A DNA stretch of 36,570 bases from Candidatus Omnitrophota bacterium (GCA_016214285.1 JACROV010000052.1:1-36570); one strand, 5' to 3'; positions 36,101 to 36,569 are shown, numbered from the stretch's first letter. Program-made: numbers and translations. The notes: generated by a model from the letters alone, not told the origin.

Positions 36101-36569
36101 CTCTTTCTTCCAAATCTCTGCGTACCTGAAGATTTGCTTTAAAGTCATCATAGATCTTCTGGGCAACCGGCTTTTTAACCTCCTGCTCAAATTGACGCGC
36201 TTCTTCAGCTATAGCTTGAGCCCGTTCCCGCGTATAAAGCTTAACCTTATTTCCTTGCGGAGTTTCCAGATTCTCCGCGGACGTATCGGAGAGCCTCATC
36301 AATTCGAGTGTCGGGAATACTGTTTCCTGGGCATTTTGCCGCAAATCTTGCGTAGAAACTATGTTGACATCCAGGCGGGTGTGAACAACGCTTAATTCGT
36401 GGATTTTATTTTGAATGGCATCCGTTACACGCGCAACCGCGGATAAGAAATCTTCTTTGTGCGATTCAAAGAGTTCCGCGGGAAGAGCAATGGCGATTTC
36501 CTCCGGAGGAGCCCGCGCCATTATGGATCCTCTAAGCCATTCGTCGGGAAGGCTGGCAAACGTCGCGTG
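3..36569 (-). CDS. Giant multidomain ORF, internal part (about 12,189 codons, open at both ends)
   Basis: One minus-strand frame (plus triplets starting at multiples of 3) reads through the window. I found no tta, cta or tca triplet in phase while translating it. Active-site codons checked at 29820, 21042, 8661, 6408 and 6396 are all in this phase, and so are both window ends. Neither the natural start nor the stop is present. The chain carries lytic transglycosylase, glycoside hydrolase, zincin-like, carbamoyltransferase, radical SAM, DUF218 and 2H-like domains, more than 20 predicted membrane helices and long coiled coils. Proteins of this size and style are known from Omnitrophota. It is odd that the frame also stays open antisense to several real small genes and through spacer-like repeats. 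An assembly artefact is unlikely because errors would introduce stops. Whether it is translated as one chain cannot be told from sequence. Confidence 0.9.
142..170 (+). promoter_or_regulatory. Sigma70-type promoter of membrane-peptide cassette 1
   Basis: TTGACA (142-147), a 17-base spacer and TATACT (165-170): the same boxes and spacing as at 2059-2087. The expected start is near 177, only a few bases before the ATG at 181. Confidence 0.85.
181..384 (+). CDS. Small two-helix membrane protein (copy 1), nested antisense
   Basis: A 67-residue protein starting MKGFFTNPRRELIGKSF with two hydrophobic helices (NIVPILLVATLATDFFL, IISWALIIILYMLGVMIF) and a short charged tail. The ATG at 181 is 10 bases after a perfect -10 box, so the transcript starts almost at the codon (leaderless type). 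An upstream in-frame TTG lies inside the -35 box and is rejected. The family is probably of the DUF6722 or similar small membrane-protein kind; toxin or immunity roles are guesses. Confidence 0.7.
   Translation: MKGFFTNPRRELIGKSFVNNIVPILLVATLATDFFLKATLDIKIISWALIIILYMLGVMIFPKEGEK
386..481 (+). CDS. Single-helix mini-protein with HHH tail (copy 1), nested antisense
   Basis: A 31-residue peptide: FLAGLLAVATIAVVIGVWFG helix, then IDQYRVRHHH and stop. AAGGAG lies 9 bases upstream, and it starts one base after the preceding gene. It is a paralogue of the peptide at 830-919. The pair of a two-helix protein plus a one-helix HHH peptide is conserved between both cassettes, so the peptide is a real gene despite its size. 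Confidence 0.7.
   Translation: MFLAGLLAVATIAVVIGVWFGIDQYRVRHHH
501..575 (-). repeat. R domain, copy A: second half
   Basis: It encodes VASLGVLAQSGIQKGLARLT then NAPSGR, located between the two membrane-peptide cassettes. It is about 55/60 identical to copy C in DNA. The first half expected before it is absent, replaced by cassette 619-919. Confidence 0.75.
580..608 (+). promoter_or_regulatory. Promoter of membrane-peptide cassette 2
   Basis: TTGACA (580-585), a 17-base spacer and TAACCT (603-608), a poor -10. Geometry is identical to cassette 1: -35, 17 bases, -10, 10 bases, ATG. The -35 begins 5 bases after the end of R copy A. Confidence 0.55.
619..828 (+). CDS. Small two-helix membrane protein (copy 2), nested antisense
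   Basis: A 69-residue protein, MISRFWTNKRLEALSRTS..., with hydrophobic helices around GFLIAGALGGVFG and ILFVIITTGFLTLGILF and a charged tail. It is a paralogue of the protein at 181-384 (shared F-x-TN-x-R-x-E start, a K/IKI element and LG-x-x-F end). The ATG at 619 lies exactly 10 bases after the -10 element, as in copy 1, which favours this start over upstream in-frame codons that fall in the promoter. The mRNA would be nearly leaderless. It resembles small two-helix membrane proteins of the DUF6722 kind; not certain. Confidence 0.65.
   Translation: MISRFWTNKRLEALSRTSLTLFQGFLIAGALGGVFGKIESAGIKILFVIITTGFLTLGILFADKLNKED
830..919 (+). CDS. Single-helix mini-protein with HHH tail (copy 2), nested antisense
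   Basis: A 29-residue peptide: one hydrophobic helix (ALITALVILIIVSSWIAI), then EQYRIKHHH and stop. AAGGAGG lies 6 bases upstream, and the start is one base beyond the stop of the preceding gene. It matches the 31-residue peptide at 386-481 in length, position, QYR motif and triple-His end. Likely a membrane peptide working with its neighbour; function unknown. Confidence 0.7.
   Translation: MFALITALVILIIVSSWIAIEQYRIKHHH
938..1100 (-). other. Twin SSPVM(L/M)AG motifs with a partial R fragment
   Basis: Minus-frame translation gives ASSPVMLAGLTLDW, then FGVLAQVSAVGEVNKEED, then GSSPVMMAGPVSTSGG. The same octapeptide-like block occurs twice about 40 residues apart, and FGVLAQ recalls the R core. 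There is no gene on the plus strand here. It is the spacer between two cassettes. Confidence 0.5.
1104..1290 (-). repeat. R domain, copy B (both halves, without the tail)
   Basis: It encodes the Ala-rich hydrophobic segment (GAGAYAVAGAFVAVAGAF, then VVAAGIVYVLANR) followed by LGVLRQKGISEALARLTNAP. It aligns end to end with copy E in protein but is clearly diverged in DNA. Right after LTNAPN comes ASSPVMLAG (near 1083) instead of the tail seen in copy E. Confidence 0.7.
1329..1357 (+). promoter_or_regulatory. Probable promoter of the DUF433 cassette
   Basis: TTGATT (1329-1334), a 17-base spacer and TATTAT (1352-1357). It is weaker than the other cassette promoters but has optimal spacing, and the strong AAGGAGG follows 10 bases after the -10. 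Confidence 0.5.
1386..1619 (+). CDS. DUF433 family antitoxin-like protein, nested antisense
   Basis: A 77-residue protein starting MFIRIVVHPNICHGKPTIRG then TRIMLWQILDLLGDG, the canonical DUF433 start and DNA-binding-type helix region. It is normally the antitoxin of a DUF5615 PIN-like toxin, which here is only a stub. I prefer the ATG at 1386 to the upstream in-frame GTG (1374), because the Shine-Dalgarno AAGGAGG (1368-1374) overlaps that GTG and the family begins at this Met. Its codons face giant-ORF codons exactly and contain no TTA, CTA or TCA. Confidence 0.85.
   Translation: MFIRIVVHPNICHGKPTIRGTRIMLWQILDLLGDGLTFNEIIADYFPHLTKEDIKACVDYANCLVKNEEVHLAKETK
1600..1698 (+). pseudogene. Truncated DUF5615 (PIN-like toxin) remnant
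   Basis: Following the DUF433 gene with a 20-base overlap, a frame starting at TTG 1600 reads PNKVEFIADECVGLPTIKLL then RQLGYEEL and stops after 32 residues. This is the first strand and helix of DUF5615, where DECVG holds the first catalytic Asp; full members are about 110-120 residues. The rest is missing, replaced by the coupled DUF2283 gene. It is either an inactivated toxin or a minimal peptide kept for coupling. Confidence 0.65.
1695..1907 (+). CDS. DUF2283 family small protein, nested antisense
   Basis: A 70-residue protein with MRITYDPQVDALYIRF, a central VTTKHLAEGIAADYDAQGRL and AGIEILDAL, the complete DUF2283 pattern. Such proteins are often encoded beside toxin or antitoxin genes and are thought to be antitoxin-like. 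The ATG (1695) overlaps the TGA (1696-1698) of the preceding truncated DUF5615 frame, so it is translationally coupled. Its codons sit exactly opposite giant-ORF codons and avoid TTA, CTA and TCA. Confidence 0.85.
   Translation: MRITYDPQVDALYIRFEEGTVTTKHLAEGIAADYDAQGRLAGIEILDALKRFGDPSTLKKVTLEEIGLAA
1935..1962. repeat. CGTCCTTCGTCCTTCGTTCTTC simple repeat
   Basis: Short tandem CGTCCTT units after the DUF2283 gene, related to the longer array at 33340-33428. Spacer-type DNA translated in frame by the giant ORF. Confidence 0.6.
1970..2047 (-). repeat. R domain, copy C: second half
   Basis: It encodes QLGILAQSGIQKGLARLTNA followed by PNF. At DNA level it is nearly identical to copy A (about 55 of 60 bases). 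The five differences are all transitions, and four of them are synonymous in the giant frame. Confidence 0.75.
2059..2087 (+). promoter_or_regulatory. Sigma70-type promoter of the DUF5678/retropepsin cassette
   Basis: TTGACA (2059-2064), a 17-base spacer and TATACT (2082-2087). The -35 is exact, the -10 differs from TATAAT at one position, and the spacing is optimal. Its -35 begins about 15 bases past the end of the R copy C core, so the R element abuts the cassette. Confidence 0.85.
2122..2331 (+). CDS. DUF5678 family small protein, nested antisense
   Basis: A 69-residue protein with LVKKYPRRRIVICNGEIFTG, DAVKKARAKYPG and PLSLPIPAPEEF, the typical DUF5678 pattern. The ATG at 2122 has GGAGG 4 bases upstream (2113-2117) and a near-perfect promoter. 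The stop overlaps the start of the retropepsin-like gene. DUF5678 proteins usually travel with a retropepsin-like or other small partner gene; their function is not established. It is fully antisense to the giant ORF but in a different codon phase. Confidence 0.8.
   Translation: MKTANLDNDSFVRENLERLVKKYPRRRIVICNGEIFTGDDAVKKARAKYPGSVPLSLPIPAPEEFTHLL
2328..2723 (+). CDS. Retropepsin-like aspartic protease, nested antisense
   Basis: A 131-residue protein with the catalytic signature EAYIDTGASISIF (Asp37-Thr-Gly) and the late hydrophobic LLGQKDIFDRF, which corresponds to the second signature loop of retropepsins. The single-domain length fits a homodimeric enzyme. The family cleaves peptide bonds; bacterial small members of this type often follow a DUF5678 gene, as here, with ATGA overlap (2328-2331). 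Its 131 sense codons, exactly opposite giant-ORF codons, include no TTA, CTA or TCA. Being a protease encoded inside a possible polyprotein, it is a candidate processing enzyme, but that is inference; a partner or antitoxin-like role with DUF5678 is equally possible. Confidence 0.82.
   Translation: MKKITFPYKIYKKESYPIIKILMEGPDGPLETEAYIDTGASISIFQTAIASDLGIDYSEGKVSYTMVGDGGFIPVYIHTIPIRIGHIKFPARIGFSPSLGADFNLLGQKDIFDRFVVSFNRRRGVVSFQPH
2757..2812 (-). repeat. R domain, copy D: first half only
   Basis: It reads ATAAAGIVYVTAKR, matching AAAGIVYVVAKQ of copy E and AAGIVYVLANR of copy B. The match stops at the boundary of the cassette 2059-2723. The expected continuation, (Q)LGILAQSG..., is found on the far side as copy C. 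Copies D and C therefore look like the two halves of one R repeat split by the DUF5678/retropepsin cassette. Confidence 0.65.
2860..3590 (-). other. Giant ORF domain: DUF218/YdcF-SanA-like
   Basis: It follows TSSPVTRW near 3585. It has VDLLLTLGNSRVEVPEAAAK, KKILIAGGIGPGTARLIDN, KEILLANGVNEEDILPLDTT, STNSEDNIRNALRIL and QSILIFQHPVIQKRAVATFN. These are the ordered motifs of DUF218 (a Rossmann-like fold with conserved T-NT-EN and a late R). Family members include SanA (vancomycin sensitivity), YdcF (SAM-binding) and ElyC (envelope biogenesis). Length (about 240 residues) fits a full domain. It ends about 20 residues before the next SSP motif (NSSPVTT near 2840). Confidence 0.85.
3650..5340 (-). 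other. Giant ORF domain: hexapeptide-like beta-solenoid
   Basis: About 560 residues with repeated short strands at 6-8 residue spacing and G/D-x-(V/I) turns. Examples are VFIIGDGHIELGGSVTVKG, MVIGKNVKIIKGGEIMNV, RIGDGVEIEGSVLIEMDDGG and GRGVVIGKGAEFRNGLAQ. Late strands include DVEVTGDVNVSLSHGGIIEG. The pattern is that of left-handed or irregular parallel beta helices, as in acyltransferase hexapeptide repeats or bactofilin-like shells. No catalytic His-rich turn clearly identifies an acyltransferase. It separates the radical SAM unit from the DUF218 domain and may be a scaffold. Confidence 0.5.
5350..5785 (-). other. Giant ORF segment: helical linker after radical SAM
   Basis: About 145 residues with SFILGNANNKNFLGDVN, LVVALREIGLKAVLDIASRL and EDEELREYVYRELIRLLEHK. 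It is helical and charged and ends in a Ser/Gly loop (GSTHSGFLASGGPDK). It may complete the radical SAM C-terminal extension; no metal ligands are visible. Confidence 0.35.
5790..6500 (-). other. Giant ORF domain: radical SAM enzyme
   Basis: Hallmarks are the CxxxCxxC cluster motif in IALTNYCSVGCAFCFMRS (Cys codons at 6408, 6396 and 6387), LLSGGEPLTE (the GGE motif that binds the SAM amino group), VKIFTSGYF, and later strands IAFEVSVDEFH and YAAISLALKG. The barrel is about 230 residues. It is followed by NTTSFSVNYDGVVSVNDYLA, which resembles the start of a SPASM-like extension but lacks its Cys ligands. The substrate is unknown. It requires an anaerobic or low-oxygen cytosol and an Fe-S cluster, so this part of the chain should face the cytoplasm. 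Following the carbamoyltransferase directly, it may modify the same glycan or peptide. Confidence 0.9.
6520..7230 (-). other. Giant ORF segment: domain between carbamoyltransferase and radical SAM
   Basis: About 235 residues of mixed alpha/beta, including HQHFLIVAVVDGGDSREVLR and SHMRFNDYVNAMKRLQRGQT. I recognise no family. It has no membrane helix and no SSP motif on either side, which suggests that the carbamoyltransferase, this part and the radical SAM domain form one functional unit. Confidence 0.4.
7240..9080 (-). other. Giant ORF domain: complete NodU/CmcH-type O-carbamoyltransferase
   Basis: About 610 residues, full length for the family. The N-terminal Kae1-like half starts YVLGVSRPGHDSGAALIKDG, has AIEEERLNSDKH, the metal-binding HHKAHAAAA (codons 8661-8675) and the acidic SIDGQGEDEST. 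MGGGLALNISANGKL and PADDGTVIGAAL follow. The C-terminal half has AELGPRALGNRSIL, REPWRPSAL and NTSFNKRGPIVETPEDAL. The family uses carbamoyl phosphate and ATP to carbamoylate a hydroxyl of sugars or natural products (NodU on Nod factor, CmcH on cephalosporin, TobZ on tobramycin). All signature residues seen by eye are intact. It is normally a stand-alone cytosolic enzyme, so inclusion in a giant chain is odd. Confidence 0.92.
9090..9510 (-). other. Giant ORF segment: linker before the carbamoyltransferase
   Basis: About 140 residues including DASSPIKGDDKPMDETLDVN, a small alpha/beta part (LDIALKIFDPAADITGLLHK) and a CxxC in HCATCSEVAVK near 9130. It contains the SSP motif that separates the 2H-like domain from the carbamoyltransferase. 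No catalytic family is recognised; the lone CxxC is too little to call a zinc ribbon. Confidence 0.4.
9520..10130 (-). other. Giant ORF domain: 2H phosphoesterase-like
   Basis: After the SSSPL motif near 10185 comes an alpha/beta domain. It has EESIFINIPFDQSI as first strand and two His motifs: LGQIHTTLA (His codon 9891-9893) and INHISVAYI (His codon 9627-9629). Two H-x-(S/T)-hydrophobic motifs about 88 residues apart are the hallmark of the 2H superfamily (LigT, RNA ligase/cyclic phosphodiesterase-like), which act on 2'-5' or cyclic phosphodiesters of RNA or nucleotides. The strand-helix pattern agrees. A second SSP motif (DASSPI) follows near 9440. It is a cytosolic-type activity, unlike the hydrolases upstream. 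Confidence 0.55.
10199..10222. repeat. Perfect 24-bp palindrome beside the VapBC-like cassette
   Basis: The sequence centred on GACGTC at 10210/10211 is identical to its reverse complement over 24 bases. It lies 41 bases upstream of the -35 box and just past the SSSPL motif. It could be an operator for the antitoxin, a cruciform-forming insertion hotspot or a spacer repeat. Confidence 0.85.
10264..10292 (+). promoter_or_regulatory. Sigma70-type promoter of the VapBC-like pair
   Basis: TTGACA (10264-10269), a 17-base spacer and TATAGT (10287-10292). The -35 is exact and the spacing optimal. The expected transcript start is near 10299, giving a leader of about 15 bases with a Shine-Dalgarno. 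It fires antisense to the giant gene. Confidence 0.8.
10314..10550 (+). CDS. VapB-like antitoxin partner of the PIN toxin, nested antisense
   Basis: A 78-residue helical protein beginning VKIEINYQQILKAVKNLPLK, with ERARLAREIQ and a basic tail. It resembles the small antitoxin-type proteins usually found just before COG1569-type PIN genes. The ATG at 10314 is preceded by AAAGGAA (10301-10307) and by an exact sigma70-type promoter. It overlaps the toxin gene. Its codons align exactly opposite the giant ORF codons, and none of its 78 sense codons is TTA, CTA or TCA, which keeps the giant frame open. Autoregulation by the antitoxin is usual for this family and would act at the promoter 10264-10292. 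Confidence 0.8.
   Translation: MVKIEINYQQILKAVKNLPLKERARLAREIQKDTIQEQWRQIRSEIMSTPKAKISRDEVKRIIDGTREEIYAKSRGRR
10525..10941 (+). CDS. PIN-domain ribonuclease toxin, VapC-like (COG1569 type), nested antisense
   Basis: A complete 138-residue PIN domain. VVDTNVLISALL supplies the first metal-binding Asp (Asp9). SEDLFREF gives the conserved Glu (41/46). CRDAKDN gives Asp90/93. DFIITGDKDLL gives Asp112/114. Length and order match the 'PIN family toxin component' group, which cleaves RNA in a Mg2+-dependent way. It overlaps the antitoxin gene by 26 bases, the usual translational coupling, with a GGAAG purine stretch ahead of the ATG. It lies entirely antisense to the giant ORF, whose frame is offset by one base and still open. 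All catalytic acids are present, so it should be active. Confidence 0.88.
   Translation: MPKAAAVVDTNVLISALLRGTSALAVIDLIADKTITPVISEDLFREFSKTIVKPKFLNAFDPLKLTFLHRLIKERAAFVKSKASILACRDAKDNLLLECAVDGSADFIITGDKDLLVLNPFRGIEILTPREFVKRIKE
10945..11700 (-). other. Giant ORF segment: linker with two SSP motifs and spacer-like C-terminal half
   Basis: It begins with TTSSPVG (near 11680) and TSSSPI (near 11650), written with different codons. A moderately structured stretch follows (KDLKADADIAASMIINGKKF, FNIDIPTIPVPGI). Below about 11210 the translation becomes low-complexity (HEARSTSAKGGSASGG) because it runs through simple DNA repeats. The part next to the vapC-type gene is therefore probably imported spacer DNA rather than an evolved domain. 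Confidence 0.4.
11100..11150. repeat. Tandem small palindromes and CTTCGTGCTTCGCG repeats
   Basis: Two adjacent 15-base inverted repeats of the TCCGCCT...AGGCGGA type (11100-11114 and 11115-11129) are followed by degenerate GTGCTTCGCGCTTC units. Such elements are typical of intergenic DNA in environmental candidate-phylum genomes. They lie about 160 bases beyond the end of the PIN toxin gene and could form a hairpin there, but with no T-run on either side. Confidence 0.6.
11712..11768. repeat. Direct repeat GACCCTGTACCCT
   Basis: The 13-base unit occurs at about 11712-11724 and 11755-11767, separated by spacer-like sequence that itself holds a short inverted repeat (CCCCGTCAGGGG). It is translated in frame as part of the giant ORF just after R copy E and looks like captured spacer DNA. 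Confidence 0.6.
11770..12190 (-). repeat. R domain, copy E (intact): hydrophobic Ala-rich helix plus conserved tail
   Basis: The protein repeat has three parts. First is an Ala/Gly/Val-rich hydrophobic segment (VGVGAYAVATVFVAAAGIVY). Next is a conserved segment, LGVLAQIGNKEALERLTNAP (12012-12075). Last is a tail containing VPSLPKVSG, DLRGFLSGRASAASDPF and FERFEEWAKTLLRIK. The same pieces recur near the other end of the window (R copies A, B, C and D, and the tail at 3-141), where cassettes interrupt them. This copy is uninterrupted and serves as the reference. Function unknown; the first segment could be one or two membrane passes. Confidence 0.7.
12240..13690 (-). other. Giant ORF domain: possible glycosyltransferase-like cytosolic domain
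   Basis: About 480 soluble residues follow the membrane region. Suggestive elements, in order, are QVYVGGPTLKSPAIGNAEKG, GFPFKSAALTG, an acidic SLIVMDDKSTQVYNLDAY, a Gly-rich VLGGGAGESIGTGWYNHMRM, and QDYNISEDIGTIGKA. The acidic MDD and SED positions recall the DxD and TED motifs of processive GT2-type synthases. 'NISED' also recalls beta-1,3-glucan synthases (GT48). A QxxRW motif is not seen, and order and spacing do not fully fit, so this is only a hypothesis. If right, the giant chain would combine a glycan synthase with glycan hydrolases. Confidence 0.3.
13730..17540 (-). other. Giant ORF segment: polytopic membrane region (about 20 helices)
   Basis: A long run of strongly hydrophobic helices begins with AVVTVAMIVFVLSLFIGPIW near 17500. 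Soluble cytoplasmic-type stretches rich in Lys and Glu lie between 17450 and 16680. Dense helices follow from 16660 onward, such as MPTILIFLSFGFRLAAIAAV, GMLGAIFFYVASLAGFVAFG and TLVMPAIILVGLFTGGY, and the last are near 13760-13890. Large membrane regions next to a cytosolic domain are typical of processive polysaccharide synthases, but the helices carry no specific signature. There are no Cys or His clusters suggesting a redox carrier. Confidence 0.65.
17750..20350 (-). other. Giant ORF segment: YD/RHS-like beta repeats
   Basis: About 865 residues of repeating short strands around K-D-G/Y-D-G turns: YGRFIRKYDGVIENGKFVRQ, RLIVKDGRGRIIESYKGRLD, GEMIFYLKDGKIGRVDYEEI, KTEFFYNGTDREALGL. This is the texture of RHS/YD or MORN-like extracellular repeats, which often bind carbohydrate or form shells or rods. 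The repeats are degenerate and no polymorphic toxin tip is seen inside the window. It joins the glycoside hydrolase to the polytopic membrane region. Confidence 0.5.
20470..21360 (-). other. Giant ORF domain: clan GH-A glycoside hydrolase (GH2/GH5-like TIM barrel)
   Basis: About 300 residues with the order expected of a GH-A barrel. The first strand is IRGVTYSAV, then ALLKEMGANTIRTYYP, NGIKVIINFP, HPAILMWEFGNEYNYHPEWF with acid/base Glu after Asn (codon 21042-21044), VDVWGVNVYRG, and LYISETGTDAF with the nucleophile Glu (codon 20763-20765). A late aromatic strand, TFMTFGDEWWK, closes it. GH-A enzymes cleave beta-linked glycans with retention of configuration. The sequence resembles GH2 C-terminal or beta-glucanase-type domains; substrate cannot be told. 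Both catalytic Glu are present, so activity is likely. With the SLT domain it supports an envelope or extracellular polysaccharide target. Confidence 0.85.
21610..23050 (-). other. Giant ORF segment: mixed region ending in a coiled coil and Pro-rich linker
   Basis: About 480 residues of alternating strands and helices (AGIRYKAGYGFFFTRKDGTV, VWRINLAKNEIEVLVGDG). It ends in a clear coiled coil, RREAIERIDTELEKLRKELR, near 21620-21690, which leads into the Pro-rich linker VPQASLPGSQPGAMLPVVPP. No catalytic motif is recognised. It forms the stalk leading into the glycoside hydrolase. Confidence 0.4.
23050..23750 (-). other. Giant ORF segment: outer-membrane-barrel-like strands
   Basis: Repeated amphipathic strands of 9-12 residues alternate polar and hydrophobic or aromatic residues and are joined by short D/N/G turns. 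Examples are TSLTLSFRRFNQWEMNNLFF, YTKFKLGYKDWDAGYTKTKD, YDASVKLYKGENTNLTVGGE and NDKYSMTLNSSYRQNGWEID. This is the texture of a beta-barrel outer-membrane protein or a curved beta sheet. Around 12-14 strands can be counted by eye. No C-terminal aromatic signature is expected because the chain continues. A barrel inside a cytosol-to-envelope giant would fix its topology, hence the interest. Fold call is tentative. Confidence 0.4.
23755..24250 (-). other. Giant ORF segment: soluble domain before the beta-strand region
   Basis: About 165 residues, mixed alpha/beta, with SQFAGKDMDVFFGTVQAQHD and WVMKDSSTGENHREYYILVM. It continues directly into the amphipathic strands below. Family not recognised. 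Confidence 0.3.
24250..26285 (-). other. Giant ORF segment: long coiled coil
   Basis: About 680 residues dominated by Glu, Lys, Ala, Leu and Arg with heptad periodicity (VEALKEARKAFQARKARYEK, AALESKVGDLKRHIEDLK, KLEEAKRQAGFDEMSRAI). Short loops separate it into several helices. This is a rod or spacer between the beta-rich part and the strand-rich region that follows. It is not recognised as a specific family. Confidence 0.6.
26290..28550 (-). other. Giant ORF segment: large beta-rich extracellular-type region
   Basis: About 750 residues. After a short helical stretch (ERVEAAEKSLKELAKKKQEN) come many short strands with YD/NG turns and repeated 'DPKTGK' signatures (MKDPKTGKSLTRD, RKDPKTGKMVRR). 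Strand pairs such as NIYGAMLVNGEIREAYYDLK also occur. No Cys pairs or membrane helices stand out. It resembles large secreted beta-repeat proteins, but I recognise no Pfam-level family. Confidence 0.4.
28560..28790 (-). other. Giant ORF domain: degenerate M23/lipoyl-like hybrid fold
   Basis: The stretch RGIKIIIASREEGAGEVRQV, then FNGIAATRLKKGDAVAEGEP, then IGVATARDGDKPTSLRFE follows the pattern of LytM/M23 endopeptidases: 'G.A......G..V..G..IG......T..HLHFE'. The zinc-ligand HxH is replaced by SLRFE, so zinc binding and catalysis are doubtful. Degenerate M23 domains commonly act as binding or activator modules for other wall hydrolases, which fits its place behind the transglycosylase. Assignment rests on pattern only. 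Confidence 0.45.
28800..29510 (-). other. Giant ORF segment: mixed region after the transglycosylase
   Basis: About 235 residues alternating acidic and hydrophobic stretches (VIPVVDVVILKQGEILFKP, GAVLVLSPDAARDNEEGI). There is no membrane helix and no recognised catalytic motif. Probably a beta-rich linker domain. Confidence 0.35.
29520..29870 (-). other. Giant ORF domain: lytic transglycosylase (SLT, GH23-like)
   Basis: The core motifs of the SLT family are present in order. The catalytic Glu lies in TQESRFNP (Glu codon 29820-29822). Then come AVSPRGARGLMQIMPGTW, an AGGHYV helix, ALTAYNAGPEGRQV and PEYVQKI. This fold cleaves the MurNAc-GlcNAc bond of peptidoglycan with 1,6-anhydro formation and acts outside the cytoplasm. 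The length (about 115 residues) matches a complete SLT domain and no catalytic residue is missing. With the membrane blocks upstream and the glycoside hydrolase downstream it points to envelope degradation, either of the own wall during growth or of a prey or host. Confidence 0.9.
29880..30480 (-). other. Giant ORF segment: helical region before the transglycosylase
   Basis: About 200 residues, mainly helical and charged (ELLAELAIKLRIRQQAEEKQ), with no membrane helix. It contains LSSHNPFFNSPDYETTVHLD and leads without an SSP motif into the lytic transglycosylase. In soluble lytic transglycosylases a helical region often precedes the catalytic domain, which fits, but no specific family is recognised. 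Confidence 0.4.
30480..31760 (-). other. Giant ORF segment: membrane-helix block 2
   Basis: Introduced by KASSPV near 31755. Six or seven hydrophobic helices follow, among them GMIGMAAVGIVFTLLWFWLL, ILGLIFFVLTNAFFSLI and HILGSLIVIFFLDIPALWKI. They are separated by basic loops such as KLRKRIVSRIKEVIAARQAE. I recognise no transporter signature. It places the preceding and following soluble parts relative to a membrane. Confidence 0.55.
31930..32395 (-). other. Giant ORF segment: membrane helices plus zincin-like HEKAH site
   Basis: After the KSSSPV motif come two or three helices (GSFTAGIASTMFAAAFTASG, LTGGMTTIGVLGVSASVLFF) and then a soluble part with ITIHEKAHLAGKGEFGAYFA. HEKAH (codons at 32013-32027) fits the HExxH zinc-binding and catalytic signature of gluzincin or metzincin proteases. 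A Glu 7 residues later is a possible third ligand, as in M48-type membrane proteases. The order of helices then HExxH fits a membrane-linked metalloprotease. The match is to the motif only; overall family assignment is uncertain. It could act on envelope proteins or on the giant chain itself (inference). Confidence 0.5.
32470..32870 (-). other. Giant ORF segment: membrane-helix block 1
   Basis: Three to four hydrophobic stretches, including AAAAASLIILGLLSLPVISG, GAGVSVIVAGAAFRAL and YYGFVFVVFTVVSRAVLFVL, are flanked by Arg and Lys clusters. A charged tail (ERRISKETETQEG) follows and then KSSSPV near 32388. It is a membrane anchor between soluble domains. Confidence 0.6.
32887..33318 (-). other. 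Giant ORF segment: soluble alpha/beta domain between SSP motifs
   Basis: About 140 residues bounded by ASSPA (near 33310) and RSSSPV (near 32872). It has alternating helices and strands, for example VKELIDRIKASPYNRHNQ and VRIDFRVWKRWLEEKHELY, and no membrane helix. Its neat bounding by two SSP motifs makes it look like an independent module. Family not recognised. Confidence 0.45.
33340..33428. repeat. GACGAAGGACGAGG-type tandem repeat
   Basis: Degenerate tandem copies of CGTCCTTCGTC(C/T)CTCGTC lie immediately after the nested small gene's stop. The giant ORF translates them as an Arg, Gly, Lys, Asp and Glu-rich stretch. A shorter relative lies at 1935-1962. This is spacer-type DNA. Confidence 0.7.
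33427..33711 (-). CDS. Nested small protein, unknown family, different frame on the same strand
   Basis: A 94-residue ORF lies in a minus-strand frame different from the giant ORF. A textbook Shine-Dalgarno (AAGGAGG) lies 6 bases before its ATG at 33711, which decides the start. The protein alternates beta strands (KHFVYVPTSNCVIVTAK, RLKVYLVLTG) with a helical C-terminal half containing WEEL and QLVCEAF. It looks like a small beta-barrel or mixed fold; the size and pattern recall KTSC-like proteins but the family signature is not there, so I leave it unnamed. The hairpin at 33778-33829 and direct repeats precede it. The giant frame stays open through it, so both frames could be translated from one mRNA by internal initiation. 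Confidence 0.6.
   Translation of the reverse strand: MVRLNTSFTSLEVKHFVYVPTSNCVIVTAKDKDRNRLKVYLVLTGENRAYQRNGINQTWEELDSFSGSRIQQLVCEAFSDKRIPRYSTSVGALN
33727..33760. repeat. Short direct repeat before the nested small gene
   Basis: On the minus strand the unit GAAATACGAACGAC occurs twice back to back, followed by a partial third unit (GAACAAG). It directly precedes the Shine-Dalgarno sequence of the small ORF. It is the same class of simple tandem repeat as at 33371-33427 and 1935-1960. Confidence 0.6.
33778..33829 (-). promoter_or_regulatory. Long hairpin upstream of the nested small gene
   Basis: Two 20-base arms (33778-33797 and 33810-33829) flank a 12-base loop. At DNA level 16 of 20 positions are complementary. 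In minus-strand RNA the four others become G-U pairs, giving an uninterrupted 20-bp stem. The compensating pattern in RNA of only this strand suggests an RNA element rather than a DNA palindrome. It sits about 67 bases before the Shine-Dalgarno of the small ORF at 33711-33427 and could be its leader. No U-run follows the hairpin on either strand, so a terminator is not supported. Confidence 0.6.
33872..33960. repeat. Spacer-type repeats inside the giant frame
   Basis: Two kinds of simple sequence lie side by side: tandem CGAGATA units (33874-33890) and an inverted arrangement of CCCTTCGACCAGCTCAGGG-type and CTCGAGAAGGAGTCCCGAGC-type segments. Similar 'CTTCGAC...GTCGAAG' modules are typical of intergenic DNA in many environmental bacterial genomes. 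Here they are translated in frame by the giant ORF, which argues for insertion of non-coding DNA with the frame kept open. Confidence 0.6.
33990..34990 (-). other. Giant ORF segment: Ser/Asn/Gly-rich region with one C-terminal membrane helix
   Basis: About 330 residues, polar and low in aromatic residues, with repeated short strands such as VQVFGVSAGSINGQALT and YIVLGVYPDSNVGSTGN. It is probably a beta-rich or disordered surface region. It closes with a hydrophobic helix, NNAILIALLSVLLAPYLARL, near 33970-34035. I recognise no family. It borders the repeat-rich stretch that holds the nested small gene, so part of it may be captured spacer DNA rather than an old domain. Confidence 0.35.
34990..35868 (-). 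other. Giant ORF segment: Pro/Ala/Gly-rich linker with SSP motifs
   Basis: It starts with two Ser-Ser-Pro-Val motifs (codons at 35847-35861 and 35814-35828). A Pro-rich stretch of alternating Pro, Val, Ala and Met (LEPEKAILPASPTPVMPSD and following) leads into a Gly-rich turn, PPTGGGTGGSGSGTAG. A further SASSPT motif lies near 35050. The composition is that of an extended, unstructured interdomain linker. No catalytic motif is visible. Confidence 0.5.
35870..36569 (-). other. Giant ORF segment: charged helical region
   Basis: About 230 residues rich in Glu, Lys, Arg, Gln and Ala with heptad-like spacing. Recognisable stretches include ESHKEDFLSAVARVTDAI and RERAQAIAEEARQFEQEVKK. There is no signal peptide or membrane helix. 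I recognise no family. It is probably an alpha-helical or coiled-coil spacer. It ends at a doubled Ser-Ser-Pro-Val motif near 35815-35861. Confidence 0.5.
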